Shown piece by piece: positions 1 to 7,543 of a stretch of DNA of 41,597 bases. The notes under the pieces were generated by a model. It had not been told where the DNA came from. It did no database searches and saw only the letters and a program-made list of their open reading frames with translations. Source of the stretch: Verrucomicrobiaceae bacterium (lineage in GTDB: Bacteria > Verrucomicrobiota > Verrucomicrobiia > Verrucomicrobiales > Verrucomicrobiaceae); the NCBI GenBank assembly GCA_947466075.1, contig CANIBP010000056.1, positions 1-41,597 on the forward strand. The letters run 5' to 3'. Within the stretch, counting starts at the first letter, position 1. Each line of letters starts with the position of its first letter. Both the position numbers and the translations under genes were made by a program.

Positions 1-66
1 AACCCGTTACGTCCTGATCGACGCGAACCGCGCGCCAAAAAACGAAGGCCGAAGTCCTATCAATTA

Positions 67-252
67 CTAACTGCCCCGCGCCACAAGTTCCAAGAAATCC
101 CCCATCGTGAACGCTACCGTGCTGCTGCTTAACCGAGTGCCATTCGGGCTAGACAATGTTCGATGGACCGCTGACGGTAGCGTGATCGCCGAGGAAGACG
201 GTGAAGCCCACGGCAGGAGCCATGCGAAAATCAAAATGAAAAAGGATTTCAT
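67..252 (-). CDS. Small putative secreted peptide or degenerate gene start (61 aa)
   Basis: This ORF starts with ATG at 252, 26 bases after the stop of the DUF4838 gene and on the same strand. Its first 20 or so residues look like a Sec signal peptide (MKSFFILIFAWLLPWA), followed by a Ser/Thr-rich stretch and a TAG stop at 67-69. I recognise no family. It may be the intact-looking start of a gene broken by a frameshift, a small secreted peptide, or chance. The remaining bases 1-66 show nothing I can name. Confidence 0.25.
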   Translation of the reverse strand: MKSFFILIFAWLLPWASPSSSAITLPSAVHRTLSSPNGTRLSSSTVAFTMGDFLELVARGS

Positions 253-278
253 GATCGCATGTAACGACGCGCTCACTC

Positions 279-2249
279 CTAGTCCGTCGAGTTCATTTCC
301 CTCAGCGTCTTCGGGGACAGCGGGGCTTCGGTGTGGAGGCCTTCGGTGCGTTTGTACCGTCCGCCGGGAGTGCCAATGGCGAAGACGGAATGCCAGTTGA
401 TGGCGTGGGCGGGATACTCCTTTTCCATGACCTCGACCTTGGCCCAGTTGGCAAGCACTTGAGCCTTGGCGGCGGAATCCTTTCCTTTGCTGGCTTCGAA
501 TTTTTGCATCGCTGCGCGTGTATCGACCACGAGCTTCGTGAACTCGAATCCGCATCGCGTGAAGTGCAGGCGGCGGCGATACCTTTCATCTGCAGAGGCC
601 AGCTTACTGGCGGCGGCATCGAGATGGGTCTGCGCTTGGGCAAGTAAAGCCGGCGTGTATTTCTGCGGGAGACTAAAGACACGAGAGCTGCCCGGCTTTT
701 CGGCGACGAACTCCATGCGCGTGCGTTCCAGCAGTTCCCAGTAGGCTTTCAAGTCGGCGGCGGCGGGACCGTAGGTGCGCTGGTAATAATCATTCATCAG
801 CACCTGCACATCGACGCGGGGATTCCACGCGAGGTGCGCGAGCGCGTAGTAGTGCGGACCTTGATTCGCCCAGTGATACCAGAACATGTCGAAGTAGAGA
901 CCGATGCAGTGTCCGTCGGCGGCAAAGCGGAAGTCCTCGGCGGCCTGCGTGATGGCGATGTCGGGCATACCCCAAGTGAGACCGGCGGGATTGCCGAGAT
1001 TCGGTCGCCACATCATGTGCGTGGCATTTTTGGCCCAATCCGCGTGCATCTTCATCGCCTTCTCGCGGTCGGCTGGGCTGCGTCCGGGAAAATTGCTCAC
1101 GCTGGCGATGACGACGTTTGCATCCGGCACGGCGGCGATGGGCGCAGGCCGTGAGTAGCCGTAGGCCAGCAGTTGCACATACAGTTCCTTGTCCGGGTAA
1201 CGCTTCTTCAGCATCCGCGCGAGCGTGTTGGCGAAGATGACCTGCCGGTCGCTCACCGCGGGGCGTTCTTCGGTCAGGTTCTTCCAGCGAAAGGGGAACT
1301 TCTCGGCTTCGGGTCGATCCTTGGCCTGACACTCCTTGCACACGCAATGGCCGAAACCGTAGCCGTCGTTCTCGCTCGCATTGAAAACGCGCAGCGTGGG
1401 ATTCGCGCGCAGTTGCTCGTCCACCTCGTCCAGCCACTGGTCCCACACTTTGGGGTTAGATTCGCACATCTTCGTGTGCCGCGTCGTCGGATTCGGGCTG
1501 CGTGTGCCATCCGGTTGTAGTGCAAAAAAGTCGGGATTCGTCTTCGAGTATTTCTCCCACCAATCGCCAAAGCCGTGGCCGCCATCGAGTTCCATGGAGT
1601 CGAGCTGCACGCGCTGAAACCGTGACCATTCGAGGTCGGGACCTTCCTTGTGGTCGCCGAGGGCGATCTTGTTGAACAGCCCAGCCCGCGCTCGGATCTG
1701 CGGATGATAACGCCACTCCATCGGCGCGATGGCGATGCGCTCCCGTTTAATCACGTCCTCCTCGCCAGGCCAGAGCCAGCGCACGCCGAGTTGATTTTGC
1801 AGGAAGGTATAAACCGCGTTCGCCGTGCCATACTCCTGCTGCACGCCGGTCTTCTTGCTGAGCCGGCCTTCGCTTGTCATGTGCGCCGGGTCCCAGCGGT
1901 CGCGCCCGGCGATGACGAGATGCTTTTCATTCGCCGCGATGAGCGTCTCCTCGGGGTTTTTGAAATCGAAGTCCGTCTTTGGAAACAGCGTCTTCACCAC
2001 CGGCTGAACGCCAATCCAGATAGCCCGCTCCGGTATCGCCTTCGGCTCGCCATCGATTACCTCCGGCTTCTGGCCGCTGATCTTTTCGATGTATTCCGCC
2101 AGCGTCACCGCCGCATCGCGAGTGCGCGGTGGGGCGTCTTTGAAAACGATGATCGGCGCCACTGCGGTGTCGTTGGCAACGAGGACAAAGTCCACAGCGT
2201 TGAGCGCCGCCAGCGGAGCGAGCAGCAGGGCAGCGAGAAAGTATTTCAT
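279..2249 (-). CDS. DUF4838 domain-containing secreted protein (656 aa)
   Basis: Secreted protein of the DUF4838 family, whose members resemble alpha-glucuronidase-like glycan enzymes; the reaction is not established. Residues 1-18 are a Sec signal peptide (MKYFLAALLLAPLAALNA). Residues about 20-130 form an N-terminal domain like that preceding many glycoside hydrolases (LAEYIEKISGQKPEVI). The family core holds ENDGYGF at 293-299 and a Cys cluster at C302, C304 and C307. The C-terminus reads AINWHSVFAIGTPGGRYKRT, and a decayed homologue of this tail lies at 35,800-35,935. The ATG overlaps the esterase stop by four bases (ATGA), with AAGGA nine bases upstream, so the start is well supported. 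It is the last clear gene of block I. Product class is firm; substrate is unknown, with glycan processing inferred from neighbours. Confidence 0.85.
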   Translation of the reverse strand: MKYFLAALLLAPLAALNAVDFVLVANDTAVAPIIVFKDAPPRTRDAAVTLAEYIEKISGQKPEVIDGEPKAIPERAIWIGVQPVVKTLFPKTDFDFKNPEETLIAANEKHLVIAGRDRWDPAHMTSEGRLSKKTGVQQEYGTANAVYTFLQNQLGVRWLWPGEEDVIKRERIAIAPMEWRYHPQIRARAGLFNKIALGDHKEGPDLEWSRFQRVQLDSMELDGGHGFGDWWEKYSKTNPDFFALQPDGTRSPNPTTRHTKMCESNPKVWDQWLDEVDEQLRANPTLRVFNASENDGYGFGHCVCKECQAKDRPEAEKFPFRWKNLTEERPAVSDRQVIFANTLARMLKKRYPDKELYVQLLAYGYSRPAPIAAVPDANVVIASVSNFPGRSPADREKAMKMHADWAKNATHMMWRPNLGNPAGLTWGMPDIAITQAAEDFRFAADGHCIGLYFDMFWYHWANQGPHYYALAHLAWNPRVDVQVLMNDYYQRTYGPAAADLKAYWELLERTRMEFVAEKPGSSRVFSLPQKYTPALLAQAQTHLDAAASKLASADERYRRRLHFTRCGFEFTKLVVDTRAAMQKFEASKGKDSAAKAQVLANWAKVEVMEKEYPAHAINWHSVFAIGTPGGRYKRTEGLHTEAPLSPKTLREMNSTD

Positions 2250-4009
2250 GGTGCTGAATCCTTCTTCGCTGCCGGCGGTTCAGGCAACACCCACTTGAAC
2301 TGCGCAAACAACACCTTGGTGATATCCGCGTCAGCTTTGGGTTTGATCTGAATTGCGGTGACGCCCTTCCAGATTGCGAGGCGTTTTTGATTCGTGGGGT
2401 TGAGGAGCTTGTTCGCGGGGATCAGCATTTCCTGCCAGTGATCTTCGGCGGCGGTGATCTCGATCTCGGTGGCAAAGTCACCCGAGGTGAGGATCAAGGC
2501 CTGCGGCTGGGTGCAGTAGAACTTGAAGCCGAGCTGTGCTTTTGGCGAAGTGGCTTTCCATTCCGGCTTTGATGTTAGCTCGGTGCCGGTGCCAAGCTTA
2601 TTTTCGGTGCAGCGGAAGCCTTTGATGCCGCCGATGCCTTCGGTCTCCACGACGTTGCTCCAGGCTCCGAGGCCGCCGTCGCCGGTGTAGAGTGCGGGCG
2701 CGGTGTCTGTGGCTTTGGCGCTGCCGAGCTTGGACGGAATGGCGGCGTTGAAGTCGGTGGAGCGCACGACGGTCGTGTCGTAGATGATGTTGGCGTAGCC
2801 GAAGACGTAGTCGTTCACATTGAGCACGGGCATCTTGGCAATCCAAGTGTCACCTTGTTTCACCGGCGTGATGTCGCGCCAGTTGCGGTTCATGCACACG
2901 GGCTCCTTTTGCGCATAATACATCTCCACCTTTTGCACGCGCTCCGGCGATGCTGGTGTGACGCGCAACTCGGGCACACCGCCGGCATCGAGCTGGATCT
3001 CGGACTTGGGGTGCGCGGGCCAAAAGATGTCTTTGCCGAGGACATACTTCTCCAGCCACATCTTCGTGTCCTGATCGAGCTTGTCGGTGTTGTGATGCCC
3101 GCGCGCCTGCACGGCGAAGGACCACGGCACACCGGGCGCAAAGCGTTTGAAACTCTCCAGTCCGCGCTCGCCGCAGCCGTGGTGATCGTTTGAGCCGTTC
3201 AAATACAAGGTCGGCGCGGTGACGTATGGCACGTAGGCTTCCGGTGCCATGGTCGCAAGGAAGAGTTCCTCGCCTGGCGTCTTCGGCGGCTCGACGTAAG
3301 GGACCTGATACATCCACACCGCGTTGTTCCGCCAATACTCGATCCAGCCGATGCCAAAGTGCGGCACGATAGCCTTGAGCCGCGGGTCCGTCCCCAGCGC
3401 CCACATCAGCGTGCCGCCATACGAATAGCCAATCGCTCCCAAGCGCGTCTTATCCACCTCCCTCTGCTGCTCCAGATAACTCAGCGCCCGCCGCGCGACG
3501 GCGATCCAAACATAGTCAGCGGTCTGCCGCGGATCGTTGATGGACTTGCCATCCAGCGTCTTGTCATGAACCACGCCACCCGACGCGCGGTCGTGATTGG
3601 CGTAACTGAAGCGGTCCAAATACTTCGTGTAATGGCTGCGGTCGCCCGTCTTCCCGCAGTAATCGAACGACAGGCAAGCCCATCCATCCTTCACAAACGG
3701 CAGATTGACGATGGGCCAGCTCATCCACCCGCGCACATTCAGCAGCCCCGGCGCCTTCGTCACGCCTGCCTTGACGCTGTATTTGCAGTAAACCCGAACG
3801 TCTTCCCCCAGCACATAAGCGCTGATGTAAAACTCGCGATTGTAAATCCCATCCTTGGTCTCTTCCGAGATGATCTCCTCCTTGAAGTCACCCTTGTTCG
3901 GATCATAGTCCGCCCAGACTTGCTGAGGTGATCGCGGCACATCAGCAGCGGGTCTTGCGGGGGCTACTGACATGATGGCGAAGGCTGTGAGCAGGAGTAT
4001 GTGGGGCAT
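2246..4009 (-). CDS. Secreted alpha/beta-hydrolase esterase (acetyl-xylan-esterase/dienelactone-hydrolase-like) with C-terminal beta-sandwich-like region
   Basis: A 587-residue secreted alpha/beta hydrolase. Residues 1-22 form a signal peptide. The nucleophile elbow GYSYGG places Ser196; Asp275 in NGSNDHHG and His305 or His306 in ARGHHNTD complete a plausible catalytic triad. The hydrolase fold spans roughly residues 50-345. The remaining 240 residues are not a usual part of these esterases and look beta-rich (LGFKFYCTQPQ, TEIEITAAEDHWQEM), like a carbohydrate-binding jelly roll, though I cannot name a family. The likely role is removing acyl groups from a glycan outside the cytoplasm. Its stop overlaps the DUF4838 start, so the two are probably made together. 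A 145-base gap separates it from the gene upstream, the largest gap inside block I. Confidence 0.82.
   Translation of the reverse strand: MPHILLLTAFAIMSVAPARPAADVPRSPQQVWADYDPNKGDFKEEIISEETKDGIYNREFYISAYVLGEDVRVYCKYSVKAGVTKAPGLLNVRGWMSWPIVNLPFVKDGWACLSFDYCGKTGDRSHYTKYLDRFSYANHDRASGGVVHDKTLDGKSINDPRQTADYVWIAVARRALSYLEQQREVDKTRLGAIGYSYGGTLMWALGTDPRLKAIVPHFGIGWIEYWRNNAVWMYQVPYVEPPKTPGEELFLATMAPEAYVPYVTAPTLYLNGSNDHHGCGERGLESFKRFAPGVPWSFAVQARGHHNTDKLDQDTKMWLEKYVLGKDIFWPAHPKSEIQLDAGGVPELRVTPASPERVQKVEMYYAQKEPVCMNRNWRDITPVKQGDTWIAKMPVLNVNDYVFGYANIIYDTTVVRSTDFNAAIPSKLGSAKATDTAPALYTGDGGLGAWSNVVETEGIGGIKGFRCTENKLGTGTELTSKPEWKATSPKAQLGFKFYCTQPQALILTSGDFATEIEITAAEDHWQEMLIPANKLLNPTNQKRLAIWKGVTAIQIKPKADADITKVLFAQFKWVLPEPPAAKKDSAP
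2259..2263 (-). promoter_or_regulatory. Shine-Dalgarno AAGGA for the DUF4838 gene
   Basis: AAGGA on the minus strand lies nine bases before the ATG at 2249. Most starts in this window lack such a motif, so it helps confirm this one, which sits inside the end of the esterase gene. Confidence 0.55.
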
Positions 4010-4154
4010 GATTCAGCTGTTGCTGTAGCTCATTGAACGGCACTGGGCAGTGGATTTGATCTCTCCGCGTAGCCAAAGCCGCTCTTCGCTGTTCGACGCA
4101 AGTCGCCGCTTGGCTGCGGGAATAGACAGGCTCGCCCATTCTCACGAACTCCGA
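4010..4154 (-). other. Unexplained 145-base spacer, possible interspersed-repeat remnant
   Basis: This gap interrupts an otherwise tightly packed operon. Read on the minus strand it has the ends AGCCAA and TTGGCT about 45 bases apart, which could close a weak 6-bp stem, and one open frame running into the esterase gene. No Rho-independent terminator and no clear promoter is visible. It may hold an internal promoter or a small repeat element; neither is shown. Confidence 0.3.
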
Positions 4155-4982
4155 CTATTTCTTCGCCTTGGTCACCGGTTGTGAAATCTGATCTCCGATG
4201 CGATCCCGACCCACGGCGATATCGTCGATCCAGACGATGCGCTCGCCATCATCGTCAGGCGCCTTTCCCCAGTGACTGACCCAGCCGAAACTCATGCTCT
4301 CGAAGACGGCTGGGAACTCGATGCGCTCGAAATTTTTAGAGCCCGGGTGGACGGCCATGCCTTGTCGTTCGACCCCGTTTATGAAAAAGCGGTATGTTTT
4401 CGCGACGTTATCCATCTGCCATTCCACCAGCGTCCATTCTTCGACGAACTTGTCGGGCACCATCTTCCCGCCACCGTTAAACTCCTGTCGGCGATCCTGG
4501 AACATGCCGCTGTAGATGAAGTGATAGCCTCCATCCTTATGCACGCTCAGGTCCACCATGTTCCAAACCATGCGGTCATTGAGGGATGGAGTGCGGGCCT
4601 GGCCGAAGACAATGGTTGCATGAGCGGACTTCGGAGGCTTGCCCTGAATGCGGAAGAACAAGCGTCCCCAATATTGTCCGCCCAACGCGGCGAGTTCCTG
4701 GCCTGACTTTACAATGATGGACTGCGCTTTCGCAGCATCGAGCCGCAACGCCCGGGTGCCGCTATGCGCGCCACCCTCAGCCACCGCGATGGTCCCTTTC
4801 TTGGTGAATCCTTTGGGTATCTCGCCAGGCGCGGTGGATTCGAAGTCCTCGAAGAACGTCAGCTTCGCGGTTTTCAGCGGAACGATGGGCACATCGTCAG
4901 CGCTCTGTTTTGCCGGAGGCGCAGCAGCCACCGAAACGGCGAACGCCAAGCTGACGGTCAGAGATGTGAAGAGCTTACTCAT
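4155..4982 (-). CDS. Secreted jelly-roll/lectin-like protein, paralogue A (275 aa)
   Basis: A secreted protein with a signal peptide (MSKLFTSLTVSLAFAVSVAAA) and a single beta-rich domain beginning FFEDFESTAPGEIPKGF, resembling concanavalin-like or polysaccharide-lyase-like jelly rolls. It has no catalytic motif I can recognise. It is a clear paralogue of the protein at 10,139-11,023; both share FNGGGK, FVEEWTLVEW, PAVFESM.FGWV.HWGK and the tail DRIGDQISQP. The start at 4982 is preferred because a longer reading would extend into the upstream BNR gene and lose the signal peptide. It probably binds or trims the glycan handled by this locus. The family assignment is by fold resemblance only. Confidence 0.72.
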   Translation of the reverse strand: MSKLFTSLTVSLAFAVSVAAAPPAKQSADDVPIVPLKTAKLTFFEDFESTAPGEIPKGFTKKGTIAVAEGGAHSGTRALRLDAAKAQSIIVKSGQELAALGGQYWGRLFFRIQGKPPKSAHATIVFGQARTPSLNDRMVWNMVDLSVHKDGGYHFIYSGMFQDRRQEFNGGGKMVPDKFVEEWTLVEWQMDNVAKTYRFFINGVERQGMAVHPGSKNFERIEFPAVFESMSFGWVSHWGKAPDDDGERIVWIDDIAVGRDRIGDQISQPVTKAKK

Positions 4983-5002
4983 TTTGCTTGGAGTTGGTTG
5001 AG

Positions 5003-6130
5003 TCAGTTCAATTTCAAACGATACGCCCCGCCGCTGTTGCCCGAGGTGTAGAGGAGGTTGTTCACGGGATCCCATGCGAAGTGACGCCATGAGCCGTTGA
5101 TATGGTAGCCGCTTGCGCCGCCGGCCATGTCGGGAGCGACGAAGTAGTCGGTGACCTTTTGCCAGCTCTTCGCTGCGTCATGCGTGATGAAGTAACCATC
5201 CGGCGTCACGACCATCATGTCGGATTCGGTCTTGCCAAAGTAGGGTCCAGCGCTCGCGTCCTTCAGCGGCGTGCCGTGGAGCTTCCAATCGCGCCCGTTG
5301 TCCGTGGTGATGATGCCTTCCGTGGTCGCCCAGTAGAGTCGCTTGCCGTAGTGCACCGGATGATGAGCTATCACACGGTAGTTCGCCACCTTCGTCCACG
5401 TTTTGCCGAGATCCGTGCTCGTGAAAATTCCGTCCTCATCGAGATGCGCACTGAGGAGCGTCTGCGAATCGAACACGCCGAGCCGGAAGCCGCGACCTTT
5501 CTTGTTGGCCTCGTTGTTGCCGGTGTAGTTGTCGAGCTGCGTCCAGGTCGCGCCCGCGTCGGTGCTCACGCAGCGGCCAAAAGGCTCGTGGTTTGCGGCA
5601 AAGATCAGCTTCGGCTGCGGCGATGACCAATCCACATCACCGAAGTCAAAGGCGCGCCGGTGCTTCTCGACGCGCGACCAGTGCGCGCCGCCATCCAGCG
5701 TCAGGCCGCCCACGCCATCGATGGTGAATACCGCCATGCGCCCGTCGGCGGGCCACGGCTGGGAGAAAGAGCCAGTCATCTCAGCGCGCCCGGTGATCGC
5801 ATTGTCACCGGCTTTCTCCCACGTCGCGCCGTGATCTTTGCTGACGAACATCCCTGGATCATGCGCCGTGAAATAGAGGAACACGCGTCCATCCCGCGGA
5901 TCGAGCGCTAGGCCCTGCGAGCGCCGCATCCAGTTCCACGGTTTGCCGTTCTTGCCCATGTATTCCATGGCATCGAGCTTCTTGGTGAGTTCTTCGCTGA
6001 TGTTGACCCAGGCAGGTGCGTCGGCGGCCTTGGCTGGAGACAACGTGCCGCTCAGACACTGGGAAAGTGAGATGAGCAGCGCGCAGAGGCGGCGCTTTGG
6101 ATTTGGATTCGGGGAGTGTGTATTTTTCAT
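5003..6130 (-). CDS. Secreted BNR/Asp-box beta-propeller protein (375 aa)
   Basis: A secreted sialidase-like or photosystem-assembly-like propeller. An N-terminal signal region (MKNTHSPNPNPKRRLCALLI) is followed by at least five or six Asp-box turns: SKDHGATW, TLDGGAHW, STDAGATW, STDLGKTW, TTDNGRDW and a degenerate THDAAKSW. Asp boxes are structural, so they show the fold but not the activity. I do not see the arginine triad arrangement clearly enough to call it a sialidase. The ATG at 6130 is chosen over an upstream start that would run into the DUF1552 gene 35 bases away. It sits between the redox pair and jelly-roll paralogue A. Confidence 0.8.
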   Translation of the reverse strand: MKNTHSPNPNPKRRLCALLISLSQCLSGTLSPAKAADAPAWVNISEELTKKLDAMEYMGKNGKPWNWMRRSQGLALDPRDGRVFLYFTAHDPGMFVSKDHGATWEKAGDNAITGRAEMTGSFSQPWPADGRMAVFTIDGVGGLTLDGGAHWSRVEKHRRAFDFGDVDWSSPQPKLIFAANHEPFGRCVSTDAGATWTQLDNYTGNNEANKKGRGFRLGVFDSQTLLSAHLDEDGIFTSTDLGKTWTKVANYRVIAHHPVHYGKRLYWATTEGIITTDNGRDWKLHGTPLKDASAGPYFGKTESDMMVVTPDGYFITHDAAKSWQKVTDYFVAPDMAGGASGYHINGSWRHFAWDPVNNLLYTSGNSGGAYRLKLN

Positions 6131-6165
6131 CGGATGATTATCTGGATGGTCGTCGCCTCGTTCGC

Positions 6166-7524
6166 TCACACGAGTTCCTTCACGATGCCATTCGCCTCGC
6201 CGCCCTGGAAACTCGCGGGCACGGGCACGCCCATGCGATCGAACATGGTCTGCCACAGATTGCCGAGCATCGTGTCGTCTTTGATGAGGTGGCCCTGATG
6301 TTTCACGCCAAGGCGCGCGCCGCCGCAGAGGAGCGCGGGGAGGTGGTGATTGTGATGCGCGTTCAGCGTGCCGCCGCTGCTGCTGTAGGCCACGAGTGCG
6401 TGATCGAGCAAGGTGGCGTCGCCTTCCTTCACCGCCTTAAGGCGCGCGAGAAAATACGCCCATTCCTCCATGTAGAGCGTGTCGGATTTTGTGAGCCACT
6501 CGAGCTTCTTCGGGTCTTCGCCGTGATGCGTCATGTCGTGATAGCCGTAGGGATTGCCCATCGATTTCCACGAGCCGGTGCCGTCCTGCGCGTCCTTGCG
6601 CGCCATGTAGGAAATGACGCGCGTGCTGTCGGTCTGCAAGGCGAGCGCGATGACATCGAACATGAGGCGCTGGTAGCGGCGATAGTCGAACTCAGCCTTG
6701 CCGGACGGCTCGATGCTTTTGCCTTTGGAAAAATCCAGCGGCGCGACCTTCGGCTTGTCGGTGTGCAACCATTTCCTCTCTTCTGCCATTCGCTGCTCCA
6801 CGTCGCGCACGCTGGTGAAGAATTCATCGAGCCGCGCCTGGTCGTCTTTGCCGAGTTTTGCGTTCAGTCGCTTCGCGTCTTCGAGCACGGCATCGAGCAC
6901 GCCGTGCTGGCGACCGAAGCCCTGCTCGCGTGCGGCGATTTCTGCGGTGTTCTCGGTGCGGAACAGGCGGTCGAAGAGCACGTCGGGCCGGTTTTCCGCA
7001 GGCAGCGGATTGCCGCTCGGACTCCACGAGAGCGTGCTCACCTGGCCTTCGCCAAAGCCCGTGCCGCGCCGGACGCCGAGCGTGAGCACCGGAAAGCGCG
7101 TTGCCTTGCCGATGACCGCCGCGAGCTCCTGGTCGCACGAGACGCTGAATTTCGCGACGGGCTGGCGGATGTTGTTCGTGCCGGTGAGGAACGACGCGTC
7201 GCCGAAGTGCCCGCCGGAGTGATTCAGCTTCATCCCGCTGATGACGGTAAGGTTGCGCCGGTGCGCCGCGAGCGGCTGGAGAATAGGTGTGAGCGTGTAG
7301 TTCAGCCCCGCATCCTTTGGCGTGTAGTCGCGCCCATTCACGCCCATGCCCCAGTAAGTGAAGATGGCGCGCTTTGGTATCTCCTTCGAGCCGAAGCCAC
7401 CCGCCGTGGATGCAGCCTTCGCGAGCGGCGACATCACTTCGAGCCACGGCAACGCGATGGTCGCGCCGACTCCGCGCAGGAAGGTGCGACGGCCAATGAG
7501 AAAATTGTTTCGCTGGATGTTCAT
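6166..7524 (-). CDS. DUF1552 domain-containing Tat-exported protein (452 aa)
   Basis: A DUF1552 protein, a family found mainly in Planctomycetota, Verrucomicrobiota and myxobacteria and usually encoded beside DUF1592-type cytochromes; its reaction is unknown. The N-terminus has a twin-arginine signal (RRTFLRGVGATIALPWLEVM at about 12-31). Histidine-rich segments typical of the family are visible, including YHDMTHHGEDP and LNAHHNHHLPALLCGG. The start lies 19 bases after the stop of the cytochrome at 7,544-10,111, so the two form a pair. Tat export suggests folding or cofactor loading in the cytoplasm before export. A functional tie to the cytochrome is inferred from repeated pairing, also seen at 30,448-34,493. 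Confidence 0.88.
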   Translation of the reverse strand: MNIQRNNFLIGRRTFLRGVGATIALPWLEVMSPLAKAASTAGGFGSKEIPKRAIFTYWGMGVNGRDYTPKDAGLNYTLTPILQPLAAHRRNLTVISGMKLNHSGGHFGDASFLTGTNNIRQPVAKFSVSCDQELAAVIGKATRFPVLTLGVRRGTGFGEGQVSTLSWSPSGNPLPAENRPDVLFDRLFRTENTAEIAAREQGFGRQHGVLDAVLEDAKRLNAKLGKDDQARLDEFFTSVRDVEQRMAEERKWLHTDKPKVAPLDFSKGKSIEPSGKAEFDYRRYQRLMFDVIALALQTDSTRVISYMARKDAQDGTGSWKSMGNPYGYHDMTHHGEDPKKLEWLTKSDTLYMEEWAYFLARLKAVKEGDATLLDHALVAYSSSGGTLNAHHNHHLPALLCGGARLGVKHQGHLIKDDTMLGNLWQTMFDRMGVPVPASFQGGEANGIVKELV

Positions 7525-7543
7525 GGTGTTTGCGGGGTTCGGG

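Noticed and set aside
5003..6130. Calling the BNR protein a sialidase
   Set aside because: Asp boxes are structural and occur in many propellers; the catalytic arginines and Tyr/Glu pair could not be placed.
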